Assembly (NCBI GenBank): GCA_016207925.1
Contig: JACQZB010000064.1
Coordinates: 1 to 34,233 of the forward strand
Direction of reading: 5' to 3'
Length of the DNA stretch: 34,233 nucleotides
Source: Nitrospinota bacterium
Lineage (GTDB): Bacteria; Nitrospinota_A; UBA7883
The notes under the pieces were generated by a model. It made no database searches. It was not told where the DNA came from and worked only from the letters and a program-made list of their open reading frames with translations. How positions within the stretch are numbered: the first letter of the stretch is position 1; each line of letters starts with the position of its first letter. The position numbers were made by a program, and so were the translations under genes. Below, piece by piece: positions 1 to 9,135 of the stretch.

Positions 1-410
1 GTGAGCATGACAAAACTGCGCCAATCCCGCGCCGCGCCCACCCATCCTTCGCCCACGGCGGCGGCGTTGGCGTCGTTCTCCAATATGACGGGGATGTTGT
101 AACCCCTACCCACGTCGCGGGCCAAGGGGACGTCGCGCCAATCGGGGAAGTTGGGGGAACTGGTCACCACGTCGCGTTCAAAATCTATCGCGCCCGGAGC
201 GGCCAGCCCTATGGCGCGCGGCTTGGCCCCCATCGCGGTGATAATCCCCTCCGCCGACTCGCGTATCCGCGCTATCACCGCGGCGTAACCCTCGTCCGCG
301 CGGGAGGGGAGCCGCAAGCGCTGCAGGATCGCCCCATGGTTGTCCACCGCCGCCGCGCGCAGGTTGGATCCGCCCAGATCAATCGCGACGGCGTAACCGG
401 AATGTTTCAT
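1..410 (-). CDS. ROK family sugar kinase (glucokinase-like), N-terminal part, truncated by window edge
   Basis: Translating the minus strand from the ATG at 410 gives about 136 residues with no stop, running off the window start, so it is absent from the ORF track. The N-terminus carries the ATP phosphate-binding motif of the ROK/actin-like fold (AIDLGGSNLRAAAVD). Further on are GLAAPGAIDFERDVV, SSPNFPDW and the ROK sugar-binding signature ENDANAAAVGEGWVGAA. ROK proteins are either sugar kinases, usually glucokinase, or NagC/Mlc-type repressors. No HTH precedes the kinase fold, so this is the kinase type. It most likely phosphorylates glucose or a related hexose in the cytoplasm. The C-terminal zinc motif and substrate loop lie outside the window, so the exact sugar cannot be stated. 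It is divergent from the SPOR gene at 501. Confidence 0.9.
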   Translation of the reverse strand, partial: MKHSGYAVAIDLGGSNLRAAAVDNHGAILQRLRLPSRADEGYAAVIARIRESAEGIITAMGAKPRAIGLAAPGAIDFERDVVTSSPNFPDWRDVPLARDVGRGYNIPVILENDANAAAVGEGWVGAARDWRSFVML

Positions 411-500
411 GCGCCCTATGATAGCAGGAGCCGCGCGCGAAGTTGTACGCTGATACTTATTGTGGTAAAAAGCCTGAAAGACGCCTTCGCGGAGTGATGG

Positions 501-1517
501 ATGAAGGACGACAACGAGTTTAGCGACGTTGACGCCGGTGTTCTCGAAGAATTCGAGTCCGAACTGGCGAAAGAAAACCGGTCCCGCAGAAAAAAACGGC
601 TGCTGATCGCAGGCGGCGTGGCGCTGGGCCTGGCGCTGGCGCTTTTTTTCGCCACCGGCGGCGAGGAAAGCCCTGCTCCTCCCCCCCCGGCCCCCGCCCA
701 ACCTTCGCAACCCAAACCCACGGCGATTGAAGAACAGATCGCCGAATTGCAGGCCCAGAACCAGATAACCGAAGATCATGCGGTCCCCGGAGCGGTCGCC
801 GAGGCGATCCCCGCCGGTGAACCGTCGCCCGCGCAAGAAAAGCCGGTTCCAACCGCTACGGAGCCTTCAGCGGCGCCCCCTGCGCCCATGGAGGCCGCCG
901 CGGCAAAACCCTCGCGCCCGCCCGCCCCGGAACCAGTGAAACCGGCGGAGCCGGTGAAACTCGCCCCGCCCGCCGTCACGGCGCCGCCCGCGCCTGAACC
1001 GGCGAAACCCGTGGAGACCGCCAAACCGCCGCCGCCGCCCACTCCGGCGGCAAAAAAGGAAAAAGGCCCGTTCTCCGTCCAGATGTCGGCCAACCTTGAA
1101 AGCGACAAGGCGTTTGAACTGCGCGACAAGCTCGCCGCCGCCGGCCATCAAAGCTGGATGTCCGCGATCAAGACACGGCGCGAGTTGATCCGGGTGGAAG
1201 TCGGCGAGTTCAATTCCATAAAGGAGGCGGCGCCCATGTCCGCCCGCCTGGCGCAGTTGGGGCACGCCACCAGCGCCACGCGCCTTCCCAACGGACAGGT
1301 GACGTTGGTGGCGGGCAGTTTCCATTCGGCGGACAACGCGCAAAAACTTTTCGCGGAACTCGAAGCGTTGGGTTTCCCCGTCAAGGCGGCGCGCCGCGCC
1401 GAGGAGCAGCCGATGTACGTGGTCAAGGTGGGCCGCTACCCCACCCGCGACGCCGCCGCGCGCGCGGAGGCCGAACTTCGCGCCAACGGCTACACCACCC
1501 TGGGCGTGGTTCGCTGA
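501..1517 (+). CDS. SPOR-domain inner-membrane protein with proline-rich linker
   Basis: The 338-residue protein has an acidic cytoplasmic N-terminus, a basic stretch (RSRRKKR, about 28-33) and one membrane helix at about 34-52. A long Pro/Ala-rich periplasmic linker (about 56-185) follows. The C-terminal 150 residues contain two SPOR-like units, at about 189-260 (FSVQMSANLESDKAFELRDKL) and 265-338 (VTLVAGSFHSADNAQKLFAEL, then VVKVGRYPTRDAAARAEAEL). SPOR domains bind denuded peptidoglycan glycans and often target proteins to the division septum, so a cell-wall or division role (FtsN/DedD-like topology) is inferred. A GGAG ribosome binding site lies just upstream of the ATG. The next gene starts 3 bp after its stop, so the two are probably co-transcribed. 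Confidence 0.85.
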   Translation: MKDDNEFSDVDAGVLEEFESELAKENRSRRKKRLLIAGGVALGLALALFFATGGEESPAPPPPAPAQPSQPKPTAIEEQIAELQAQNQITEDHAVPGAVAEAIPAGEPSPAQEKPVPTATEPSAAPPAPMEAAAAKPSRPPAPEPVKPAEPVKLAPPAVTAPPAPEPAKPVETAKPPPPPTPAAKKEKGPFSVQMSANLESDKAFELRDKLAAAGHQSWMSAIKTRRELIRVEVGEFNSIKEAAPMSARLAQLGHATSATRLPNGQVTLVAGSFHSADNAQKLFAELEALGFPVKAARRAEEQPMYVVKVGRYPTRDAAARAEAELRANGYTTLGVVR

Positions 1518-1520
1518 CCG

Positions 1521-3164
1521 ATGAAATACGCCGTCCTTGCGATTACGTCGTTTGTTTTGATAGCGCAACCCTCCCACGCCGAAATCTTCGAGCAGCCGGG
1601 GCGGATCGAGTCGGTGACGGTGTATCCCGACCGCGCCGCGGTGACCCGCGCAATGCGCCTGACCGTGGCGCCGGGCGCGCACACCTTGATGATCCCCGAT
1701 CTGCCCGGCGGCGTAAAAGAAGACAGCCTCCGGGTTTCGGCGAAAAGCTCCGCGGACGTGGTGATAGAAAACGTGTCGCTGGCCCCGCGCGAGCTGACCG
1801 AGGCGGCGAACCAGAAAACCGCCGCCCTCGAACGCGCCGTGGAGGAGGCCGCCGGCGCCGTGGCCCTGCTGGACCGCGACATCGCCGCGCGCCAGGCCCA
1901 GGCGGACTTCATCGCGCGCCTGGCCAAAACCCGCGCCGATGAAGCCGGTGAAAACCTGGCCTCGCTGACGCCCAAGGCGGCGCCCACCGTGGAGGAGTTG
2001 GGCCGCATTCTCGATTTCATTTACACCCGCAAGCGCCAGGCCGAGGAGGCCGTGGTCCGCGCCCAGCGGGAGCGCGACCGCGCGTTCAAGGAGTTGGAAA
2101 GGGCGCGCCGCGAGCTGGAAAACCAGCGCAGCCAGGGCCGCGCGCGCCTGATGAGCGCCACGATAGAATTCCGCGCCGCCAAACCGGGCGAGGCGCTGTT
2201 CAGCGTCGAGTACCTTGTCCCCGGCGCGGGGTGGGCGCCTGCCTACCGCGTCCGCGCCAACGATGACGGCGCGGTGGAGATCACCTACCAGGCCCGCGTG
2301 GGCCAACGCACCGGCGAGGACTGGCGCAAGGTGAAGCTGCGCCTTTCCACCGCCACGCCCAGCGCGGGCGCCGCCGCCCCGGAGCCGTGGCCGTGGGTTG
2401 TGGGCGGGTACGAACCGGCCCCCATGTTGGCCCCCGCCCCCGCGCGCGCCATGCCCGAAATGCATATGAAGTCGCAGGCCGCCGGCGCGCCGCCGCACGA
2501 AGCGGACATGGCCGAAGCGGAAGTGGCCGCAACCTCCGTCACCGCCACGGGCACGGCGATAACCTTCGATACCCCGCGCGAAATCACGATCCCCTCCGGC
2601 GGGGAGCGCGTCATGGCCCCCATCGCGCGGCTGGAATTCACCGGCGAGCGGTCCTATTTCAGCGTCCCGCGCCAGTCGCCGCTGGTATTCCTGCGGACGA
2701 AGTTCGAAAACACCAGCGAATACCCCTTGCTGGCGGGCGCCGCGCAGGTGTTCCAGGGCGACAGCTACATGGGGCCGGGAGTGATTAAAACCACCGCGCC
2801 GGGCCAAAAGGTGGAGATGGAGCTTGGCGCCGACCAAGGCTTCAAGATAGAGCGCAAACTGATAAAAAAGGTCACCGCCCAGGAGGGGACGTTCAGCAGG
2901 ACCGTCGCCACGCGGCATATTTACGCGATCGAGTTGGCGAAGCACAAGCCCTCCCACGCCACCGTGGAAGTCGTCGAAGCGCTCCCGCTCCCTTCCGATC
3001 AGCGGATAAAATTGACCGGCGTGAAACTGACGCCGGAACCGGAGAAACGCGACGAGCGCAACCTGGCCACATGGAAACTGCCGCTCAAGCCCAGGGAGAA
3101 AAGGACCGTGCGGATCGAGTTCACCCTGGAAAGCCCGGCGGAGCTTATCCTGCGCGGCGACTAG
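1521..3164 (+). CDS. DUF4139/DUF4140 (MuiA-like) exported protein
   Basis: The 547-residue protein has a cleavable signal peptide (MKYAVLAITSFVLIAQPSHA, likely cut after residue 20). An N-terminal DUF4140-like region follows (SVTVYPDRAAVTRAMRLTVAPGAHTLMIPDLP). Residues about 85-205 form a charged coiled coil rich in Ala, Glu and Arg. The C-terminal DUF4139 domain begins near YLVPGAGWAPAYRVRAND, shows the typical PREITIPSGGERVMAPIARLEF segment and ends with KLPLKPREKRTVRIEFTLESP. The family includes mucoidy-inhibitor MuiA; its biochemical function is not established. The signal peptide points to the periplasm. A Met/Ala/Pro-rich spacer lies inside the DUF4139 part, around residues 290-340. It follows the SPOR gene by 3 bp and its 3' end overlaps the convergent TatD fusion by 4 bp. 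Confidence 0.85.
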   Translation: MKYAVLAITSFVLIAQPSHAEIFEQPGRIESVTVYPDRAAVTRAMRLTVAPGAHTLMIPDLPGGVKEDSLRVSAKSSADVVIENVSLAPRELTEAANQKTAALERAVEEAAGAVALLDRDIAARQAQADFIARLAKTRADEAGENLASLTPKAAPTVEELGRILDFIYTRKRQAEEAVVRAQRERDRAFKELERARRELENQRSQGRARLMSATIEFRAAKPGEALFSVEYLVPGAGWAPAYRVRANDDGAVEITYQARVGQRTGEDWRKVKLRLSTATPSAGAAAPEPWPWVVGGYEPAPMLAPAPARAMPEMHMKSQAAGAPPHEADMAEAEVAATSVTATGTAITFDTPREITIPSGGERVMAPIARLEFTGERSYFSVPRQSPLVFLRTKFENTSEYPLLAGAAQVFQGDSYMGPGVIKTTAPGQKVEMELGADQGFKIERKLIKKVTAQEGTFSRTVATRHIYAIELAKHKPSHATVEVVEALPLPSDQRIKLTGVKLTPEPEKRDERNLATWKLPLKPREKRTVRIEFTLESPAELILRGD

Positions 3165-4531
3165 CCCACCAGGTGATGGCCCCGGACGCGGAAGGCCACG
3201 CCTAACTCATCCTCCGCCAGACGCCGGCACGCCGCCACGTCCACCTCGCCGGGGATAGCCACCACCGTGGCCGTGACCGCAAGGCCCCGTGACTTCGCCG
3301 CGCGGATGAAGGACACCACCGCGTCGAACGCGCCGATGATGGTGGGCTGGCACAGGCGGTCGTAGGTGGCGGCGTCCGGCGCGTTGAGGCTCACCGAGAC
3401 GTGATCCATCAAACCGGCGAGATCGGGGGTGATGTCGCGCCCGGCGATGCGGCTGCCGTGGCCGTTGGTGTTCAAGCGGGTTTTGCCGCCATGCCCCTTA
3501 ACCCAGCGGGCCACTTCCAATACACGGTCAAGCCGTAGCGTCGGCTCTCCGTAGCCGCAGAACACGATCTCATCGTAGCGGGCGGGGTCGCCGATGGCGG
3601 CGATCATCTCCGCCGCCGTGGGGTCGCGGACGAGACGCAGGTTATGCCCCTGCACGGTATCGGAATAAAACCGGGCGCAGAAGCCGCACTCGTTGTCGCA
3701 CTCCTTGGTGACGTTGAGGTAAAGCGCGTTGCGTATCTGGTACGCCACCTCCCCCTCGCCGCCCGCGCCGGTTCCAAACACCGTGTCGAAGTTGGCCACG
3801 GAGACACGCGCGATGTCCGCGAATGTCACCTTGCGAACCGCCGCCGCCGCTTCGGCGATCTGGCGCAAATACATCGGCTCATTCTGTTTTCCACGCGCTT
3901 TTTGGGGCGCCAGGTACGGCGCGTCGGTTTCGAGCAGCAGCCGGTGGCCCGGCGTGACGGCCAGCGCGTCGCGCAACACACCCGCCTTCGGGAAGGTGAT
4001 GTTCCCCGCAAAGGATATGTAAAAACCCAACGCCAACGCCGCGCGCGCGTCATCCGCCGTCCCGCCGAAACAGTGCATCACGCCGCGATCCGCGCCTTCT
4101 TCCTTGAGAATCGCAAGGCAGTCCTCCATCGCGTCGCGGCAGTGGATAATCACCGGCTTGCCAACTTCCTTCGCCAGGCGCAGGTGGGCGCGCAGCGCGC
4201 GGGCCTGCATGTCGCGCGGGGCGCGGTCGCGGTAATAGTCCAGCCCCGTCTCGCCGATGGCCACCACACGGGGATGCGCGGCCAGCTCGCGCAACTGTTC
4301 CATTAAGTCGTCCGTGTATTCGCCCGCCTTGTTCGGGTGCAGACCCACGGAGGCGTACATCCAGTCATGCGCTTCGGCCAGCGCGATGGCGCCGCGGCTT
4401 GTTTCCACGTCGTACCCCACGTTAAGGACACGGGCCAGCCCCGCCTCCCGCGCGCGCGCGATGACCGCCTCCCGGTCCGCGGTGAACGCGGGATCGTTCA
4501 GGTGGCAGTGCGAATCGGCCAACGCGGTCAT
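3161..4531 (-). CDS. TatD family metal-dependent hydrolase fused to TatD-linked radical SAM domain
   Basis: The 456-residue protein is a two-domain fusion. Residues 1-255 are a complete TatD nuclease with all metal ligands: H8 and H10 (DSHCHLND), E94 (AIGETGLDYY), H130 (VIIHCRDA), H153 (GVMHCFGG) and D203 (LLLETDAPYLAP). Residues about 265-456 are a compact radical SAM domain with the CxxxCxxC cluster motif C278, C282, C285 (ECDNECGFCARF), then FCGYGEPTLR and LNTNGHG. TatD-linked radical SAM proteins are a named family found beside or fused to TatD; their substrate is unknown. TatD proteins act as Mg-dependent 3'-5' exonucleases or D-aminoacyl-tRNA deacylase-like hydrolases. The gene ends in a 4-bp convergent overlap with the DUF4139 gene. 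DUF429 lies 9 bp upstream on the same strand. Confidence 0.93.
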   Translation of the reverse strand: MTALADSHCHLNDPAFTADREAVIARAREAGLARVLNVGYDVETSRGAIALAEAHDWMYASVGLHPNKAGEYTDDLMEQLRELAAHPRVVAIGETGLDYYRDRAPRDMQARALRAHLRLAKEVGKPVIIHCRDAMEDCLAILKEEGADRGVMHCFGGTADDARAALALGFYISFAGNITFPKAGVLRDALAVTPGHRLLLETDAPYLAPQKARGKQNEPMYLRQIAEAAAAVRKVTFADIARVSVANFDTVFGTGAGGEGEVAYQIRNALYLNVTKECDNECGFCARFYSDTVQGHNLRLVRDPTAAEMIAAIGDPARYDEIVFCGYGEPTLRLDRVLEVARWVKGHGGKTRLNTNGHGSRIAGRDITPDLAGLMDHVSVSLNAPDAATYDRLCQPTIIGAFDAVVSFIRAAKSRGLAVTATVVAIPGEVDVAACRRLAEDELGVAFRVRGHHLVG

Positions 4532-4540
4532 AACATCACT

Positions 4541-5401
4541 TTATTCTAGATTGGGCAGCCAAATTGCGGCGTTTGCATCTCCAACCGGTCTGCTCCGGTC
4601 TTCGAGATATTCTATTCCCATCCAAGCGCACATAAGCGCATCCAACGCATCCTCATAGCGCTTGAGATGCGAAAGATTTGGAGCAGCGCTACAGTCAGGG
4701 AGGGTAAAGTTCGGAATATCCATACGATCTTCCAAAGCGTTTAGCAGCATCTGAAATTTGCACAATAGATTATGCTTCCGCTCGTCCACAGATTTCCCAG
4801 GCCAATACTTTCCGCTCTTACTAACCTTGTAGGGAATGCGGTAATTGCTTTTGGTCAAATGAAGGGCCACTGTGTGGGGGTACACCTCAATCAGGGAATT
4901 GCCCCTTCCGTTGACCCTGCCGTTATTATTTACTCTTAGCGTATAACCCGCGGTATTGCACTGTCCCCGCAGATCTGCTGACAAGGCTCCGGGCCGCTCT
5001 ACAGTAGGACTATGTGCAGCGCATCCTTTCGCGCCAAACAGCCTAGACACATCATTGTCCGCCGCCCTGCGCCTTCTTATGGAGGACTCGAGGCTTAATG
5101 GCATATCAACCGCGATCACGTTGATCTGATATTTGCCTTCAAGGTTGGAGCGAGCGGCATTCAAAATATTATTTACATTGGGCCAGCTTCCTTGGGGTGT
5201 TGCCACCCAATTCATATTTCCGTGGTTCTCACACGCATTGATGAATTGGTCATAGCTCGGAGCGATGACGTCGCATCGCCATCGGCCCTTGCCATCCTCG
5301 GATACAAGCGCCACGCCGCTTGGATTTCTTTCAGTCCATGCCGCGTCAATTCCCAGCACGGCTCGTTTTTTCTCTTTCGCGCTCTTCATGCGCACTGACA
5401 C
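4541..5401 (-). CDS. DUF429 domain-containing protein
   Basis: The 286-residue protein opens with the DUF429 signature VLGIDAAWTERNPSGVALV, an RNase H-like first strand carrying an acidic residue. It continues with IAVDMPLSLESSIRRRRAADNDVSRLFG, EVYPHTVALHL and, near the C-terminus, RYEDALDALMCAWMGIEYL. DUF429 proteins are predicted nucleases with an RNase H-like fold; their biological role is unknown. The gene is visibly AT-richer than its neighbours, uses rarer A/T-ending codons, and sits with a broken HigBA module between GC-rich housekeeping genes, so it was probably acquired by transfer. Its stop is 9 bp from the TatD fusion start, which may therefore be read from the same transcript. The ATG at 5401 is the furthest upstream start; the slightly later in-frame Met is also possible. 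Confidence 0.8.
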   Translation of the reverse strand: MSVRMKSAKEKKRAVLGIDAAWTERNPSGVALVSEDGKGRWRCDVIAPSYDQFINACENHGNMNWVATPQGSWPNVNNILNAARSNLEGKYQINVIAVDMPLSLESSIRRRRAADNDVSRLFGAKGCAAHSPTVERPGALSADLRGQCNTAGYTLRVNNNGRVNGRGNSLIEVYPHTVALHLTKSNYRIPYKVSKSGKYWPGKSVDERKHNLLCKFQMLLNALEDRMDIPNFTLPDCSAAPNLSHLKRYEDALDALMCAWMGIEYLEDRSRPVGDANAAIWLPNLE

Positions 5402-5513
5402 TTTCCTGATAAAGCTTGCTTGTAGGGGACGACGGCGCCATATCCTGACCCAAGAGTATTGGCAACATACTCGACAGGAACAACCTTGGCCGCAAAACCG
5501 ATAACAACGGCAA

Positions 5514-5789
5514 TCACGCTATCTTCACCTCCAGCCGTTTGCCCAACGCGGAGGCGACCCTATCCAAGGTTGAAAGCTTGATGTCCTCCGCGTGATTCTC
5601 TATCCGGGAAATCGCGGTCTTTTGCGTGTGAAGCCGGTGGGCAAGCTCTTCTTGGGTCAACCCCGCGGTTTCCCGCGCATGGCGAAGCATCTCGCCCACC
5701 TTGAACCGTTCGTATCCGTCGTCATACCCTTCGGCGAATTTAATGTCCGTCTTTTTTCTTCCGGCGACGTATTTTTTAAGATCGCTCAT
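5514..5789 (-). CDS. HigA-type XRE family antitoxin
   Basis: The 91-residue protein has a Cro/C1-type helix-turn-helix (MLRHARETAGLTQEELAHRLHTQKTAISRIENHAEDIKLSTLDRVASALGKRLEVKI). Its N-terminal extension (DLKKYVAGRKKTDIKFAEGYDDGYERFKVGEML) is typical of antitoxins paired with Gp49/HigB-type toxins. The ATG overlaps the TGA of the upstream toxin remnant by 4 bp (ATGA), the translational coupling usual for toxin-first HigBA operons. It should bind its own promoter; an inverted repeat at 6106-6123 is the likely operator. The reading frame is intact although the toxin is broken, so it is an orphan antitoxin that may still act as a repressor. Confidence 0.85.
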   Translation of the reverse strand: MSDLKKYVAGRKKTDIKFAEGYDDGYERFKVGEMLRHARETAGLTQEELAHRLHTQKTAISRIENHAEDIKLSTLDRVASALGKRLEVKIA

Positions 5790-6097
5790 GCTTTTTCCTT
5801 CTTTCCAGAGAGAGCTTTGTATAACTCATGAAGACCGGCGCTTGGAGCATCTTATTGCTCCCCCTTGATAAGGGGGAGTACGCCGCTTCGGCGGGAGGGG
5901 GTTCTTTTCCCGTATGCCATTGGGGTAAGCCAAGAACCCCCTCGGCGCGGAAGACCGTGCCACTCCCCCTTATCAAGGGGGAGCAAAAGAGGGTGTTGGC
6001 GCGAATCAACCGGCTTATGCAAGGGTTTCCTTTCCAAAAACCCGCGTACCGGACATTTTCCGTCGGCGGTCACATAAAAGAAAACTGTTCTACCCAC
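5786..6097 (-). pseudogene. HigB/Gp49-type toxin remnant, interrupted by a palindromic element
   Basis: The GTG start at 6097 gives MGRTVFFYVTADGKCPVRGFLERKP, matching the N-terminal consensus of the phage Gp49/HigB toxin family (FYxTxxGxxPVxxFL). After about 38 residues the frame enters the 132-bp inverted-repeat element at 5855-5986. It reads through as low-complexity PLDKGEW...PLIKGEQ and hits a TAA at 5852-5854. Beyond the element the same frame resumes as DAPSAGLHELYKALSGKKEKA and stops in a 4-bp overlap with higA. Only about 60 toxin-derived residues remain of the usual 100-120, and the catalytic middle is missing, so material was lost as well as inserted. The N-terminal assignment is firm. 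That the tail belongs to the same gene is inferred from frame and overlap. Confidence 0.65.
5855..5986. repeat. 132-bp palindromic (MITE/REP-like) element with 24-bp perfect terminal inverted repeats
   Basis: The outer arms are perfect 24-bp inverted repeats, each itself a hairpin built on CTCCCCCTTGATAAGGGGGAG-type sequence. An inner pair (GAGGGGGTTCTT and AAGAACCCCCTC) is also perfectly inverted, around a 20-bp centre. The arms between them are imperfectly complementary. No transposase is encoded and I see no clear target-site duplication. The element lies inside the higB-like gene. Non-autonomous palindromes of this kind are dispersed in many bacterial genomes. Confidence 0.85.
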
Positions 6098-6103
6098 GGT
6101 TTC

Positions 6104-6132
6104 ATGTTAACCTGCGCGTTAACTTTTCTCAA
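6104..6132 (-). promoter_or_regulatory. Candidate higBA promoter with overlapping operator
   Basis: On the minus strand TTGAGA (6127-6132, 5/6 to the -35 consensus) is followed after 17 bp by TAACAT (6104-6109, 4/6 to the -10 consensus). The inverted repeat GTTAAC-N6-GTTAAC (6106-6123) covers the spacer and the -10 box, the expected place for autorepression by HigA. The predicted transcription start falls almost on the GTG of the toxin remnant, implying little or no leader. Confidence 0.5.
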
Positions 6133-6181
6133 GGGGTATTCTGAAAACAGGGGTATTATGAAAATAGCCTGAAGAAAGCCG

Positions 6182-7483
<1,302 letters not shown>

Positions 7484-9076
7484 CTAAATCTGGACCAGTT
7501 TGACATCGAGGATGTTCTCCACCTTGGCCAGCAGCTTAAGCTGCTCCTGGGTGGGCGCCGAGTCAATGTTGACGATGGACATGGCCAGCCCGCCCGCCTC
7601 CGCGCGGCCCAGGTTAAAGGCGCCGATATTGATGTTGTGGTCACCCAAAAACGTGCCAATGTGGCCGATAACGCCCGGCTTGTCCGTGTTGGTGACCACT
7701 AACAGGGTGCCGTCGAGCTGCGCCTCGATGAGGAATTTTTCCAGTTTCACCAAGCGCGGCTCGTCGCCCACGAACACGGTGCCCTCCACGTACACGGATC
7801 CCTTTTCGGTGACCAGCCGCAGGCCCACCAGCGCGGCGAAGTTGCGCTTCTGCGTGCTGGCGGTGGCCTTGACCACAATGCCGCGCGATTCGGCCAGGAA
7901 CGGCGCGTTGACCATGTTCACAGACTGGCCTACATAATGGGTGAGGATGCCCTTGAGAATCGCCTGGGTGATCGGGCGCTGGTCAATCTCCGCCAGCCCG
8001 CCGAAGTAATCAATAAGGACCTCTTTGACGCCGCCTTGCGCCACCTGCGCGATGAACGACCCCATCCGCTCGCCCAGCCACAGGTAGGGCCGGATCACGG
8101 GAAGCTGCTCCGGATCCACCGAGGGGACGTTGACCGCGTTACGGATAAGCCCGGAGGTGAAGAAGTCCGCGAACTGCTCGGCCACGGCCAACGCCACGTT
8201 TTCCTGCGCCTCGGCGGTGGCGGCCCCAAGGTGGGGGGTATAGATGACTTCCTCAAGGCCGATAAGCGGGTTTCCGGGTTCCGGCGGCTCGTTCTCAAAC
8301 ACGTCCAGCGCGGCGCCCGCCACGATCTTGTCCTTGATGGCCCGCGCCAGGGCCGCCTCGTCTATGATGCCGCCGCGGGCGCAGTTGATAATGCGCACGC
8401 CTTTTTTCATTTTCTTGAAGGTATCGGCGTTCAGCAGATGCGTGGTCTCCGGCGTCTTGGGGGTGTGGATGGAAATGAAATCCGCCCGGGCGTACACATC
8501 ATCGAGTGTGACCAGTTCCACTCCCATCTTCTCCGCCGCCTCGTGGCTGATGAAGGGATCGTAGGCGATCACGCGCATCTCCAGCCCCCGCGCGCGCTTG
8601 ACCACCAGCGAGCCGATGCGCCCGATGCCGATGATCCCCAGCGTTTTGCCCATCAGTTCCACGCCCATGAACTTGTTCTTTTCCCATTTGCCCGCGCGCA
8701 CCGACGCGGTGGCCTGGGGTATCTGGCGGCTTAACGCCATCATCATGGACACGGCGTGCTCGGCGGTGGTGACGTTGTTGCCGCCGGGGGTGTTCATCAC
8801 CACCACGCCCTTGGCGCTGGCGGCCCGTACGTCCACGTTGTCCACGCCGATGCCGGCGCGCCCGATGACCTTAAGCCGCGCGCCCGCCTCGATGATCTCC
8901 TTAGTGACCTTGGTGGCGGAACGCACCACCAGGCCGTCGTATTGGGGGATGATCTTTATCAGTTCTTCCGGCGGCAAGCCGGTTTTTACGTCCACCTCGA
9001 TGGCGGGGCATTGCTTGAGGATTTTCACCCCGGTTTCGGAAAGCTTGTCGCTAACCAGCACACGCGCGACGTTCAT
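7484..9076 (-). CDS. serA: D-3-phosphoglycerate dehydrogenase, long ACT-domain form
   Basis: The 530-residue protein is the long bacterial form with substrate and NAD domains, an intervening allosteric substrate-binding domain and a C-terminal ACT domain. Visible motifs are the Rossmann GIIGIGRIGSLVVKRARGL, the catalytic Arg segment INCARGGIIDEAAL, the Glu segment DVFENEPPEPGNPL and the catalytic His in YTPHLGAATAEAQ. The ACT domain reads VTNTDKPGVIGHIGTFLGDHNINIGAFNLGR. It oxidises 3-phosphoglycerate to 3-phosphohydroxypyruvate, the first step of serine synthesis, and the ACT domain usually confers serine feedback. An aminotransferase gene lies 59 bp upstream and purA directly downstream, forming a serine/purine block. 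Confidence 0.98.
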   Translation of the reverse strand: MNVARVLVSDKLSETGVKILKQCPAIEVDVKTGLPPEELIKIIPQYDGLVVRSATKVTKEIIEAGARLKVIGRAGIGVDNVDVRAASAKGVVVMNTPGGNNVTTAEHAVSMMMALSRQIPQATASVRAGKWEKNKFMGVELMGKTLGIIGIGRIGSLVVKRARGLEMRVIAYDPFISHEAAEKMGVELVTLDDVYARADFISIHTPKTPETTHLLNADTFKKMKKGVRIINCARGGIIDEAALARAIKDKIVAGAALDVFENEPPEPGNPLIGLEEVIYTPHLGAATAEAQENVALAVAEQFADFFTSGLIRNAVNVPSVDPEQLPVIRPYLWLGERMGSFIAQVAQGGVKEVLIDYFGGLAEIDQRPITQAILKGILTHYVGQSVNMVNAPFLAESRGIVVKATASTQKRNFAALVGLRLVTEKGSVYVEGTVFVGDEPRLVKLEKFLIEAQLDGTLLVVTNTDKPGVIGHIGTFLGDHNINIGAFNLGRAEAGGLAMSIVNIDSAPTQEQLKLLAKVENILDVKLVQI

Positions 9077-9135
9077 CGGTCAGTCCTTATCTGCAAGGTT
9101 GCGGCGGGCGGACGGCGCCCTTCCCGCCCCGGCGT

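Noticed and set aside
867-2957. 696-aa minus-strand ORF
   Set aside because: Antisense shadow of the SPOR and DUF4139 genes. It is His/Gly/Arg-rich with no family motif; high GC keeps the frame open.
5776-6009. 77-aa ORF, and the plus-strand ORFs across 5828-6172
   Set aside because: These frames translate the palindromic element; the repeated PLIRGS/PLDKGE peptides are low-complexity readings of the repeat.
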